Shown here: positions 25,659 through 34,090 of the stretch, one piece after another | Layout of the letters: every line of letters begins with the position of its first letter | Numbering within the stretch: the stretch's first letter is position 1 | From: Rhizobium rhizogenes NBRC 13257 | Lineage (GTDB): Bacteria; Pseudomonadota; Alphaproteobacteria; Rhizobiales; Rhizobiaceae | DNA: 57,670 nt | Reading direction: 5' to 3' | Assembly: GCF_000696095.1 (NCBI RefSeq) | Contig: NZ_BAYX01000027.1 | Span: forward strand, 1 to 57,670 | The notes under the pieces: generated by a model | The model's database searches: none | The model's input: only the letters and a program-made list of their open reading frames with translations | What the model was told of the DNA's origin: nothing | Program-made: the position numbers and the translations under genes

Positions 25659-26633
25659 TTATTTCGCGGGTACGAATTCGGTCGAATAGGTCTTCGAGAC
25701 GTCGACGCCGGTCTTCAGACCGCCGAAGTCCCGAAGCGTTTCCTCGGTTTCCCCGATCACCGTGCCGTCGAAGGCGCAAACACCTTTGGCACGCGAGAAA
25801 TCGGTGTAGACATAGCTCTCCTGCAACTCGAGCTGTCTGGCCTGCTGTACCGGATCGAGCTGGTTGTTGAGGCTGACGATGGCTTTCACCGTCTCGTCCT
25901 TGTGAGTGTAGGCGTAGTCATAGCCCCGCTGCGTCGCCGCCACGAAGCGTTTGACCAGGTCGGGGCTGCCCTCGACGGTCCTGCGGGCCGCGAAGATCAC
26001 CTCTGCATAGGTACTGACGCCGAAATCGGAGGGAAGAAGCGCTGAGGTCTTGTGTCCCTGCAAATCAAGAGCCACCGCTTCGTTGATAACGAAATCGGTC
26101 TTGGCGTCGACGGAGCCGTTGACCAGGAGTTGGTCGCTCGGCGACACCACCAGCTTGATCTTCTCGAGCGGCACGCCGGCCTTGGCAAGCATCGCCTTGG
26201 TCAGCGTCCAGGGGCCGCCTTCATTATAGGCAAGCGTCTTGCCGATCAGATCGGTGGGTTTCCTGATGCCATTTTTCTCCAGCGAGACCACACCAGCCGG
26301 ATGGCGCTGGAAACACGCGGCGACCATGACGAGATCCATACCGTTGGCATCGCCCAACAGGATCTGACCAACATCATTCGTTCCGAATGTGTTGGCGCCT
26401 GAGGCGACCAGCGCTGTCGAATTCAGGTTGGGGCCGCCTGGCATGATGTCCACGTCCAGACCGGCATCGGCGTAGAAGCCCTTCTCCTTGGCCATCACGT
26501 AACCGGCAGACTGCACATTGAGAAGCCATGGCAACCGAAGCGAGACCTTGTCGGCCGCAAGGGCCGGCGCCGAAAGAGCAATGACGGCGGTCAGCGTAAG
26601 GGCAGCAGAAAGGGTTTTCGCACCTAATCTCAT
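25659..26633 (-). CDS. ABC transporter substrate-binding protein, NitT/TauT (NMT1/ThiY-like)
   Basis: Periplasmic protein, 324 aa, with a clear signal peptide (LTLTAVIALSAPALA, cleavage near ALA-AD). The mature start SLRLPWLLNVQSAGYVMAKEKGFYADAGLDVDI is typical of the ThiY/NMT1 group that binds pyrimidines, aromatic sulfonates and similar flat molecules. In this operon a nucleobase or nucleoside is the natural guess. The phosphorylase gene follows after 22 bases. Confidence 0.9.
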   Translation of the reverse strand: MRLGAKTLSAALTLTAVIALSAPALAADKVSLRLPWLLNVQSAGYVMAKEKGFYADAGLDVDIMPGGPNLNSTALVASGANTFGTNDVGQILLGDANGMDLVMVAACFQRHPAGVVSLEKNGIRKPTDLIGKTLAYNEGGPWTLTKAMLAKAGVPLEKIKLVVSPSDQLLVNGSVDAKTDFVINEAVALDLQGHKTSALLPSDFGVSTYAEVIFAARRTVEGSPDLVKRFVAATQRGYDYAYTHKDETVKAIVSLNNQLDPVQQARQLELQESYVYTDFSRAKGVCAFDGTVIGETEETLRDFGGLKTGVDVSKTYSTEFVPAK

Positions 26634-26663
26634 TGCAAAGTCTCCGAACAGGTTGTGAATGAT

Positions 26664-27476
26664 TCAGGTGTCCATGCTGGCTTCGGGCCAGAACAGACTG
26701 ATTTTTTCGACGACGACGACTAGATAAAACATCAGGATGGTTGCGACGGACGATGCGACGATCGCGGAGAAGAGCATGGCGGCGTCCTGCTGGTAGCCAG
26801 CTGTGACGATGACCGTACCGATCCCGAAATTGGCGCCGGTAAATTCCGCCACGATGGCGCCAATGACGGCCGTGCTGGAACTGACCTTGGCTGCCGCAAA
26901 AATATAGGGGAGGGCGGCGTAGAAGCGAGCGTGGCGAAATGTTTGCGCCTTGGTAGCGCCAATGACGGAAAGAAACTCCAGGCTCTGCCGATCGACAGTG
27001 CGCAGTCCTTTCACCGTGTTGACCAGGGTCGGGAAAAAGCAGGCGATCGCCGCGATTGCCACCTTGGGCGAAAGACCAAATCCGAGCCAGATGGTCAAAA
27101 GTGGAGCGATGGCAAGAATAGGGATCGCCTTCAAGGTGATTGCCCACGGAAACAGCGCCCGTTCGGCCGCTCTCGAATAAAGGAAGAGGATGGCCAGCGA
27201 GACGGCGAAAGCCGTGCCGATAATGAAGCCGAGAACCGCGGCAGCCATCGTCCAGGCGAGGTTCTGCGCAAGCATGTCACGCGCTTCCCAGATTTTGACG
27301 CCGATGGCGCTGGGGGCGGGAAGCAGATAGGCCGGAATGGAGAAGACCTTCACAGCGGTTTCCCAGGCAAACCCGATTGAGACAAAGAGGCCGATAGCCG
27401 GTGCCAGATCGACGAGGCGCGAAACGAAGCGGGCGATGGTGACCTGTATTGGCGATACGACGAGATCATTGCTCAT
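26664..27476 (-). CDS. ABC transporter permease, SsuC/TauC-like
   Basis: Inner-membrane permease, 270 aa, with about six helices. The coupling loop is VDRQSLEFLSVIGATKAQTFRHARFYAALPYIFAAAK, in the EAA position and of the NitT/TauT type. The start overlaps the last codons of the ATPase gene by 11 bases. It forms an importer with the flanking ATPase and binding protein. Confidence 0.92.
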   Translation of the reverse strand: MSNDLVVSPIQVTIARFVSRLVDLAPAIGLFVSIGFAWETAVKVFSIPAYLLPAPSAIGVKIWEARDMLAQNLAWTMAAAVLGFIIGTAFAVSLAILFLYSRAAERALFPWAITLKAIPILAIAPLLTIWLGFGLSPKVAIAAIACFFPTLVNTVKGLRTVDRQSLEFLSVIGATKAQTFRHARFYAALPYIFAAAKVSSSTAVIGAIVAEFTGANFGIGTVIVTAGYQQDAAMLFSAIVASSVATILMFYLVVVVEKISLFWPEASMDT

Positions 27477-28299
27477 GGATCAATGCCTCCAGTTCCTGCA
27501 TCTGGCGTACATAGTCGGGGCTGGCGCGTAGCGCCGGATCGCTGACGCGTGCATTGAGAACGGTAACGATCGATTTCACTCGACCGGGGCGGGGTGCCAT
27601 GACGATAATTTGGTCCGAGAGATACAGCGCCTCGCTGAGAGAATGAGTGACAAAAACCACAGTCAGGCCGCGTGCGTTCCAGATGCGGATCAATTCGTCA
27701 TGCATCTCGTGGCGCGTAAAATCATCGAGTGCCCCAAAGGGTTCGTCCATCAAAAGAATGTCCGGCTCATAGGATAAAGCGCGTGCAATCGAGACGCGCT
27801 GTCGCATGCCCCCGGAAAGCTGGGCTGGATAGTGATCGGCAAAGGCATCCAGATGGACGAGATTGAGAAGATCGAGAACCTTCTCTTTCCGCTCAGCCGG
27901 AGAGCCGGCACCAAGGATCGTCAGGGGAAGCTCCACATTCTGGAAAACCGTTTTCCAGGCGAAGAGGCTGGCGTCCTGGAACACGAAACCGAACTTCTTG
28001 CGGCGCTGGTATTCCACGGAGGAAAGGCCGTGAACACGGACCTCTCCTTTTGTCGGCGGAAGGAGATTGCTGATGATCCGAAGCAAGGTCGACTTGCCGC
28101 AGCCACTGCGGCCGATGATCGATACGAAGCGATTTTCAGGGATGCACAAATTGACGTCGACCAGTGCGTCGACGGCTGCCCGCTTCCCTGGAAAAGACAT
28201 GGAAACGTCTCTGATCTCAATCGCAGCGTGTGCCGGGCGCGCGTCCGGTATTGCTTGTTCAATTGAGGAAAACGCCTCCCCCAACGGTTTGATCAGCAT
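27466..28299 (-). CDS. ABC transporter ATP-binding protein, SsuB/TauB-like
   Basis: ATPase, 277 aa. Walker A GRSGCGKST, Q-loop VFQDASLFAW, signature LSGGMRQRVSIARAL, Walker B ILLMDEPFGALDD and switch VFVTHSLSEA are all intact. A 27-residue N-terminal extension precedes the first strand. It is the first gene of the leftward nucleoside/purine operon and lies 166 bases from the divergent LysR gene, a common layout for a LysR-activated operon. Confidence 0.93.
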   Translation of the reverse strand: MLIKPLGEAFSSIEQAIPDARPAHAAIEIRDVSMSFPGKRAAVDALVDVNLCIPENRFVSIIGRSGCGKSTLLRIISNLLPPTKGEVRVHGLSSVEYQRRKKFGFVFQDASLFAWKTVFQNVELPLTILGAGSPAERKEKVLDLLNLVHLDAFADHYPAQLSGGMRQRVSIARALSYEPDILLMDEPFGALDDFTRHEMHDELIRIWNARGLTVVFVTHSLSEALYLSDQIIVMAPRPGRVKSIVTVLNARVSDPALRASPDYVRQMQELEALIHEQ

Positions 28300-28465
28300 G
28301 ACGATCCCCTATGATCCGATTGCCCTTGAGCGATCAACCGCCCTTTCTCAGGCATCACTGAATGCGCCTTGTTGGCCTTCTCTTCAGCAGGATCGATGAT
28401 ATGACCGCTAGTTGGTCTTGCACCAGCAGATTTATTGGCGCTAGCTGCTCGAATAATTCGCTCAC

Positions 28466-29392
28466 TTGGAGGTTGGCATGGCACTTCTGAAGACCTCGCT
28501 CATTCATTTCGATGCCGCAATCCGGCACGGCTCCATTCGAAAAGCGGCTGAAAGCCTGAACGTCGCATCATCAGCCATGAACCGCCAACTTCTTCAGCTC
28601 GAACAAGAAATCGGTGCGGAGCTGTTCGAACGGCTGCCGCGTGGTATTCGGCCGACGGCTGCCGGCGGTGTTCTTCTGAGCTATATTCGTCGCTGGAGCA
28701 GGGAGGCGGTGCTGGTCAAGCAAGAGATTGGCAGCCTCAGTGGTGGCGTGCGCGGAACGATCCGCATTGCTGCCGCGGAAACCTTCACAGAGGACCTGTT
28801 GCCGAACGCAATGATGCGGCTGCAGGCGACTTTTCCGCATGTGAACTACACGTTGATCTCAGGCGACAACCAACGCATTACAAACGAGCTTCTGGCAAAG
28901 GAAGCGGATCTCGTGCTTGCTTACGACGTCAGCGAACATGTCCGTGCCGAAAGAGCGCATTCGGTCACTGATCCGATCGGCATTATCACCGCTCCAGACC
29001 ATCCGTTGTCCCGAAAGGATGTTGTGACGCGGGCCGATATTGCTGAATGGGCGCTCATTGCGCCGGGTGACGACTGGCTTCGGCATAGTGGTTTGAAGCA
29101 GATTTTTGAGGGAGAACAGGCTCCCGGCCGCATCGTCGCGCGCGCCGAACGGCCCGGTATTCTCAAGGCTCTCGTTCGCTCCGGCTTGGGCATCGCTTTC
29201 CTCTCGCTGCTGGGCGTGGAAAAGGAGGTCTCGGAAGGCAAGCTTGCGTGGACACCGCTTGCCTCCGGCATCATGGAGCCGGCGCGGATTTCGCTCCTGG
29301 TGCCGCGTGGCCGGGTACAACCCGTTTACATGATGGAGTTCATCGAGATCGTCAAAGGTGAACTGGGTGATTACGCGCGCGCAAATCGTTAG
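28466..29392 (+). CDS. LysR-family regulator, likely controls the nucleoside operon
   Basis: 308 aa. The N-terminal winged helix reads FDAAIRHGSIRKAAESLNVASSAMNRQLLQLEQEIGAELFERL, with the sequence less canonical than most LysR helices. The C-terminal effector domain spans residues 95-300 (IRIAAAETF onwards). It is divergent from the ABC/XDH operon, so that operon is the expected target, perhaps with a purine or nucleoside as effector (inference). Confidence 0.9.
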   Translation: MEVGMALLKTSLIHFDAAIRHGSIRKAAESLNVASSAMNRQLLQLEQEIGAELFERLPRGIRPTAAGGVLLSYIRRWSREAVLVKQEIGSLSGGVRGTIRIAAAETFTEDLLPNAMMRLQATFPHVNYTLISGDNQRITNELLAKEADLVLAYDVSEHVRAERAHSVTDPIGIITAPDHPLSRKDVVTRADIAEWALIAPGDDWLRHSGLKQIFEGEQAPGRIVARAERPGILKALVRSGLGIAFLSLLGVEKEVSEGKLAWTPLASGIMEPARISLLVPRGRVQPVYMMEFIEIVKGELGDYARANR

Positions 29393-29791
29393 GGTTCAGG
29401 GACTTTGCGAACGTCGATTTTGCGGGGAGCAGGCGCGATGAACTTCATACGAGCGACACAGGGCGTTGTTCGGCATCCTCGACTTCGTCAAAATATAGGG
29501 ATGAGCGCGACCAGGCGGCTGCTTTATGCCAGCCGTTGAAGTCTGCTCGGGCAACCAATTGTAACAAGCATGTTTTAACTGCGGTGTGGGCAGTTCGAGT
29601 CCCATCAAGACCGAAGATTGTGTGAGCCAATGTTGGCCTGCCATTGATCGCGAAGCAGCGATATTAGCAACAAGTCATGTCGGCTGCCGTTACTCATGCG
29701 AAGCGCTCCGCGCATTGTGCCTTCTTGGAGAAAGCCGATTGTGCTATAGACGGCTTTTGCACGTGCGCGCAAACCCCCGTTTAAGTCGGCC
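29393..29791. other. Intergenic region, no recognisable gene
   Basis: Nearly 400 bases between the LysR and HxlR stops, which converge. Frames here are short and overlap in several registers. A tRNA-T-arm-like string (GTTCGAGTCCC, about 29594-29604) is present but no cloverleaf can be built around it. Confidence 0.4.
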
Positions 29792-30166
29792 CTAGCCCTC
29801 GCGCGCATCGTAGCTGCGCTGACAATCCTGGATGACGTCGATATTCTCGACAGTCCAGTCGAACAGGGTTGAGAACGGCCCTTGCAGCGACCTGCCGAGG
29901 GGTGTCAATGCATATTCAACCCCGAGCACGCGCCCATCCAGGATCCTGCGCGTCAGCATACCGTTGCGCTCCAGCTTTCGAAGCGTCTGTGTCAGCACGC
30001 GTTGAGTCACGCCATCAAGGCGGCGCTTGATCGCATTGAAGCGACGGGGCTTGCTGAGCACCGCGAGCACCATCATCGACCACTTGTCGGCGATCTGGTC
30101 GAGGATCACGCGGCTCGGGCAGTCGGCACGGTAGACCGGGTCATTTTCACTTGTCGGCTCATCCAT
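29792..30166 (-). CDS. HxlR-family transcriptional regulator
   Basis: Small winged-helix regulator, 124 aa. A Cys near the start (RADCPSRVILDQIADKWSMMVLAVL) is the position used for redox or aldehyde sensing in several HxlR proteins. The recognition part is GVTQRVLTQTLRKLERNGMLTRR, and the wing has VEYALTPLGRSL. It is divergent from the enoyl-CoA hydratase-like gene, 125 bases apart, and probably represses it (inference). Confidence 0.92.
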   Translation of the reverse strand: MDEPTSENDPVYRADCPSRVILDQIADKWSMMVLAVLSKPRRFNAIKRRLDGVTQRVLTQTLRKLERNGMLTRRILDGRVLGVEYALTPLGRSLQGPFSTLFDWTVENIDVIQDCQRSYDAREG

Positions 30167-30290
30167 CGGTATCCTCCAGCATCCCTGGGATGCTTCAGGT
30201 GCGCAATTGACGCTAGGTATTCGATGAATACTTTGAGGTCAATGGCGCATAAGCCAGCGTCAGTGTTCCTCGAAGAATAGAGATTTACCC

Positions 30291-31124
30291 ATGACACACA
30301 CAGATTTCAGCCGGCTTCGAATTTCCAAAGCCGACGGCATTGCGACGATCACGATCGACAATCCACCGGTAAACGTTCTCGACGTGCCTTTGATGAGCGA
30401 GATGCGCCGCTTTCTCCTTTCCGTTCGCGATGATCCGGACACCCGTGTGCTGGTTTTCCAGAGTGCGGACCCTGAGTTCTTCATCGCCCATGTCGACATG
30501 ACATTGATCGATGAACCGCACGCCTTCGACGAGATCGCCCGTGAGGCTCCGGAAGGCCTCAACCCATTCCAGGCATTTGGCGAACTGCTGCGGGAGCAGC
30601 CGCAGGTAACCATCGTCAAGCTCGCAGGGCTCGCCCGCGGCGGCGGCGCTGAGTTTGTCGCGGCGGCGGACATGGTGTTTGCAGCAGAAGGGCTGGCAGG
30701 GCTTGCGCAATGCGAGGCGTTGATGGGGATTACGCCGGGCGGCGGAGCCACCCAGTATCTATCCAGCCGAATGACGCGTGGCCGAGCTCTTGAAGTGATC
30801 CTTGCCGCCGATCTCGTCGATGCTATGACGGCTGAGCGATACGGGTGGATCAACCGGGCACTGCCGGCTTCTGAACTCGACAGCTTCGTCGAGCGTTTGG
30901 CACGCAACATCGCCGCACTGCCCGTAGACGTCGTTGCCGCGGCCAAGAGAGCGTTGCCCCCCAAAAACCTGCGGGAGGGCTTTCAGCGCGAGCACGAGGC
31001 CTGGGCAGGGTTGTTCGAACGCCCCGCTGCCGAAAAGCTCATCCGGGGCGGACTGAAAGCAGGAGCGCAGACCAAGGAGGGCGAGAGAAATCTGGAAGGC
31101 TTGCTCCGTGCATTGACGGTGTGA
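30291..31124 (+). CDS. Enoyl-CoA hydratase/isomerase family protein
   Basis: Crotonase-fold protein, 277 aa. ITIDNPPVNVLDVPLM opens the fold. The oxyanion hole region is LAGLARGGGAEFVAAADMVFA, and a Glu in QCEALMGITPGGGATQ stands where the hydratase acid sits. The second catalytic Glu of true hydratases is not evident, so hydrolase or isomerase activity on another acyl-CoA is possible. Divergent from the HxlR gene; a good terminator follows. Confidence 0.87.
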   Translation: MTHTDFSRLRISKADGIATITIDNPPVNVLDVPLMSEMRRFLLSVRDDPDTRVLVFQSADPEFFIAHVDMTLIDEPHAFDEIAREAPEGLNPFQAFGELLREQPQVTIVKLAGLARGGGAEFVAAADMVFAAEGLAGLAQCEALMGITPGGGATQYLSSRMTRGRALEVILAADLVDAMTAERYGWINRALPASELDSFVERLARNIAALPVDVVAAAKRALPPKNLREGFQREHEAWAGLFERPAAEKLIRGGLKAGAQTKEGERNLEGLLRALTV

Positions 31125-31147
31125 GTCCTGACTGACGAGAGAACAGC

Positions 31148-31189
31148 GAAACCGCTGCAGCAAAATATTGCATAGCGGTTTCGGTTTTT
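31148..31189 (+). terminator. Rho-independent terminator after the crotonase gene
   Basis: GAAACCGCT (31148-31156) pairs perfectly with AGCGGTTTC (31174-31182) around a 17-base loop, followed by GGTTTTT. It lies 23 bases after the stop and separates the gene from the convergent methionyl-tRNA synthetase gene. Confidence 0.8.
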
Positions 31190-31226
31190 GGATGGCGCAT
31201 AGGCGTTATCGGAAGCGCGCGCTGAA

Positions 31227-32792
31227 TCATGACCTCGTTCGCACCACTGTCTGCCGCGGGAAGAGAACCTCTCCAGAAGATGTCTCCATTCCGTTAACGG
31301 CGACTGGAACATCATACCGCTCCGGGCACGATATTCCGAGTTTCGTGTGCAGCCTGGAAGCAGATTCAGGTAAAAACGGGAGCAAACAGCGAGCGACGAT
31401 GGCGAGGCCGTAGACCTGTTCTGCCAGAGTAGCTCCAAGGCGATCGGAGATTATTTGTCGCTCCGCTCTGCCGAGTTCGCCGGCCAAGGCCTTGGCATCG
31501 GACCAGGGTGCTTTTCGCGTAAACTCCCTGTTCGCCGACCCTAGATAGGAGAAGATCTCAGTCAGGCCGAGATGAAGTTCGTAGTCATCGAAAGCCTTCG
31601 AGATTTTTTCGGGAAGTCCAGTTGCTTCTCGCACGAGAGCGCTGTCGGGAACAGTCGGTGTCACGCCGGAAAAGGACGACGCGAGCAAGGTGAGAACCCG
31701 GTTGACGAGATTTCCAAGCTGGCCGCCGAGTTCTCCGGACCATGCCGCCTCGAGCCGTTCTTCAGAGAAGTCCCCATCATCGGCGGAACGGATATGGCGG
31801 AGCAGGTAATAGCGCAGTGCGTCCGGGGTCTGATAGTACTCCACCAGGCCATCGGGATCGATGCCGTTGCCCGCCGATTTTCCGATCTTTCGCCCGTCTA
31901 CCGTTAGGTAGCCATGAACGAAGATCGATGACGGGAGCGGCACTCCGGCAGACAGGAGTACCGCTGGCCAGTAAATCGCGTGAAACTTGGAAATTCCCTT
32001 GCCGACAAAGTGGGTGCGTTCGCCCTGCTGTGCCCAGTACTGCCGGAACAGGGTTTCGTCGGAACCATACCCGAGCCCTGTGAGATAGTTCGCCAGAGCA
32101 TCGAACCAGACATAGATGACTTCGTCGGTGCCGGGCACGGGCACGCCCCAGCCGCGTGCTCGTTCAGCACTACGCGACACACTGATGTCCTCGAGTCCCC
32201 GCCGGAGCAAGGCGAGTATCTCGTTTCGCCGGTGAACCGGAACGACCTTGAGCTCTTCTGTCTCGATCAGATGACGGAGGCGGTCACCATATCGAGAGAG
32301 ACGGAAGAACCAGTTTTCCTCCTTCACGATCTCAAGCGGGATGCCGTGCTCCGGGCATCTGCCATCGTCGAGATCCGGGAGCTCGTAGAACTGCTCACAG
32401 CCGACGCAATAAAAGCCTTCATAGCTCTTTCGATAGAGGTCGCCATTCTTGGCGCATGCGTTCCACAGTGAATGAACGCAGGTAATATGTCTTGGATCCG
32501 TGGATGTGCGAACGAATGCATCGTTCGAGATGTTAAGGCGCCTGCCCAGCTTTTCGAAGCGGTCTGCATTCTCGCCGACAAAGTCGGCCACGGGACGTCC
32601 CGCTGCTTCCGCGGCGCGAACGTTTTTCAAACTGTTGTCATCCGTACCGCACTGAAACCTGACGTCTCTGCCGAGAAGTCGAGAATGGCGGGCATAAGCA
32701 TCGGCCTGCACGAGCTCAAGCGCAAAACCCACATGCGGTGCGGCGTTGACGTACGGGGTCGAGGTGGTGATGTAAGTCGTCGCATTATTCAT
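31227..32792 (-). CDS. metG: Methionyl-tRNA synthetase, non-standard copy
   Basis: Class I aminoacyl-tRNA synthetase, 521 aa, full length. The HIGH motif appears as HVGF (YVNAAPHVGFALELVQADAYAR), and the KMSKS loop as KIGKS (VDGRKIGKSAGNGIDPDG). A knuckle-like insert CVGCEQFYELPDLDDGRCPEHG may bind zinc, unlike the short insert I expect in the usual alphaproteobacterial enzyme. The anticodon-binding helical domain is complete, with no C-terminal tRNA-binding extension. It looks like a second, horizontally acquired synthetase, perhaps giving tolerance to an inhibitor of the housekeeping enzyme (inference). The 5' leader has an apparent methionine-responsive attenuator, described separately. 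Confidence 0.92.
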   Translation of the reverse strand: MNNATTYITTSTPYVNAAPHVGFALELVQADAYARHSRLLGRDVRFQCGTDDNSLKNVRAAEAAGRPVADFVGENADRFEKLGRRLNISNDAFVRTSTDPRHITCVHSLWNACAKNGDLYRKSYEGFYCVGCEQFYELPDLDDGRCPEHGIPLEIVKEENWFFRLSRYGDRLRHLIETEELKVVPVHRRNEILALLRRGLEDISVSRSAERARGWGVPVPGTDEVIYVWFDALANYLTGLGYGSDETLFRQYWAQQGERTHFVGKGISKFHAIYWPAVLLSAGVPLPSSIFVHGYLTVDGRKIGKSAGNGIDPDGLVEYYQTPDALRYYLLRHIRSADDGDFSEERLEAAWSGELGGQLGNLVNRVLTLLASSFSGVTPTVPDSALVREATGLPEKISKAFDDYELHLGLTEIFSYLGSANREFTRKAPWSDAKALAGELGRAERQIISDRLGATLAEQVYGLAIVARCLLPFLPESASRLHTKLGISCPERYDVPVAVNGMETSSGEVLFPRQTVVRTRS

Positions 32793-32842
32793 TGGCGTAT
32801 CCTTGTGAAGGTTGAGTGTCCCTCAAGGCGGATCGACCAATG

Positions 32843-32863
32843 AAAAACCGCCTCAAGGGCGGT
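32843..32863 (-). terminator. Attenuator terminator in the metG leader (3:4 hairpin)
   Basis: On the minus strand ACCGCC (32863-32858) pairs with GGCGGT (32852-32847) around CTTGA, and five T residues (32847-32843) follow. It lies 50 bases before the synthetase start and would stop transcription before the gene. Its 5' arm can instead pair with GTGGCGG at 32897-32891. Confidence 0.75.
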
Positions 32864-32926
32864 CTAAGGTGCATCAGAAGCGCACAAAATCCGCCACACT
32901 AGGAGCGCGGCATCATCATCGTGGCG
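32847..32926 (-). promoter_or_regulatory. Methionine attenuator with 1:2, 2:3 and 3:4 pairings
   Basis: Reading along the minus-strand transcript: segment 1 is CGCCAC (32926-32921), inside the leader peptide and directly before its three Met codons. Segment 2 is GTGGCGG (32897-32891), right after the leader stop. Segment 3 is ACCGCC (32863-32858) and segment 4 GGCGGT (32852-32847) plus T-run. 1:2 is six perfect pairs, 2:3 five pairs (GGCGG:CCGCC) and 3:4 six pairs. A ribosome held at the Met codons would cover segment 1, free segment 2 to capture segment 3, and so prevent the terminator. A GTGC/GCAC mini-hairpin sits between 2 and 3. The layout copies the classical Trp/His attenuators; the mechanism is inferred from pairing only. 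Confidence 0.72.
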
Positions 32927-32946
32927 TTGGCGAGGCTTCTGTTCAT
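32899..32946 (-). CDS. Met-rich leader peptide of the metG attenuator
   Basis: A 15-codon frame reading MNRSLANATMMMPRS and then TAG. Three consecutive ATG codons occupy 32919-32911, which in a leader of this length is hard to ascribe to chance right before a methionyl-tRNA synthetase gene. No strong Shine-Dalgarno is seen before the ATG, and an in-frame TGA lies eight codons upstream, so this ATG is the only standard start. Its function would be to measure charged tRNA-Met by ribosome stalling. Confidence 0.68.
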   Translation of the reverse strand: MNRSLANATMMMPRS

Positions 32947-33076
32947 GTCGTCAGTGCTATCATCTGGTCACGACCGGAGCAAGGCCGCCTTTGAGGGACG
33001 TTTCCCAAATCGCGTCGCTGGTTGGTTCGTTCGCTGCAGACCACCGCTTCGATCCGCCGACGTAAGGTGCCGATCG

Positions 33077-34090
33077 TCAGCGAACGGATGACGGGAGGCA
33101 CTCCGTAACAAAACGGGCTACCTCCGCCGCGAGCTCCATATCTTCCGGCGATCCTGAAAATCCTCCATGCGGCATCGCCTCGAACACATGAAGTTCGACC
33201 GGAGCTCCCACGCGTCGCAGCTTGCGATGGAGTCTCACCGCATTGGAAAGGAACAGGTCGCGCGTTCCGCTCTGCAGGAATATCGGAGGAAACTCGGCCG
33301 ACATCTCTCCGAAAAGCGGGGATAGATACGGATGCGACAGGTCCGCCCCGTCCGCATAAAGCAGATTGTTCGGCATCAGGGGATTGGGCAGCACAACATC
33401 GACGGTCCGGTTGGTTTGAAAGCTGTCGCCCGATTCCGTCAGATCCAATTCCGGAGACAACAATACGGCGCCTGCCGGAAATGGCAGGCCTTCGTCGCGT
33501 GCGCGCAGGATGCTGGCGAGGGCGAGATTGCCACCAGCCGAGCGGCCTCCGATCAGAATACGATCGGCCCCATATTGATCGACCAGGTGTCGATACACAG
33601 TCATGCAGTCGTCGAGAGCTGCGGGATAGGGATGGTCCGGTGGCATCCGGTAGTCGATACCGTAACAAATCATCCCGAGCCGGTTTGCCTGTAGCCGTGT
33701 GCTCTCACGACAGGCATCGCCACCACCGAATACGAGCCCGCCGCCATGCAGGTCGATGAAGACACAATCTTTGAGCCGCAGGTTTTCTGGTATGGCGACA
33801 TGGATAGTTGCTATGCCCAGGCGTCGCGTTTCGATCTTGGTGCTTATTTTGTTCGTGGCTGCACTGAAAGCGTCGACATAATGGGCCTCGGCTGCTGCCT
33901 GCAACTGACGCCAAGCTGCCCGATCATTTGGGGCCGGTATCGGATAAAGCGCGTTGAGTGGTGTGCCGTCATCTTGTACGGCTGCGCGCAGCATAGCCTG
34001 CGCCTCAGGACTGATGGACGCTGGAACAGGAATGATCCGTTCGCCGACACGCACACCGCCCACGGGGAAGTCGTTCTGTTTGTTCCTCAT
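33077..34090 (-). CDS. Alpha/beta hydrolase, HSL-type esterase
   Basis: Carboxylesterase of the hormone-sensitive-lipase family, 337 aa from this start. The oxyanion motif is DLHGGGLVFGGG, the nucleophile Ser is in GGRSAGGNLAL, the Asp lies near SGTRDLFLSNA and the His in FEAMPHGGFSG. The frame is open to a TTG at 34228, but family similarity begins at ISPEAQAMLRAAV, so the ATG at 34090 (MRNKQNDF) is preferred; neither start has a good ribosome site and another ATG pair lies at 34189-34192. Upstream is the cupin gene in the same direction, so the two may be co-transcribed. Substrate unknown. Confidence 0.85.
   Translation of the reverse strand: MRNKQNDFPVGGVRVGERIIPVPASISPEAQAMLRAAVQDDGTPLNALYPIPAPNDRAAWRQLQAAAEAHYVDAFSAATNKISTKIETRRLGIATIHVAIPENLRLKDCVFIDLHGGGLVFGGGDACRESTRLQANRLGMICYGIDYRMPPDHPYPAALDDCMTVYRHLVDQYGADRILIGGRSAGGNLALASILRARDEGLPFPAGAVLLSPELDLTESGDSFQTNRTVDVVLPNPLMPNNLLYADGADLSHPYLSPLFGEMSAEFPPIFLQSGTRDLFLSNAVRLHRKLRRVGAPVELHVFEAMPHGGFSGSPEDMELAAEVARFVTECLPSSVR

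Noticed and set aside
29590..29625. tRNA-like T-arm string near GTTCGAGTCCC
   Set aside because: The bases before the loop do not pair with CCCAT after it, and no D-arm, anticodon arm or acceptor stem can be built.
32793..33000. T-box or SAM riboswitch before the methionyl-tRNA synthetase gene
   Set aside because: No T-box core sequence or SAM-II-like pseudoknot pattern is seen; the leader peptide with competing hairpins explains the region better.
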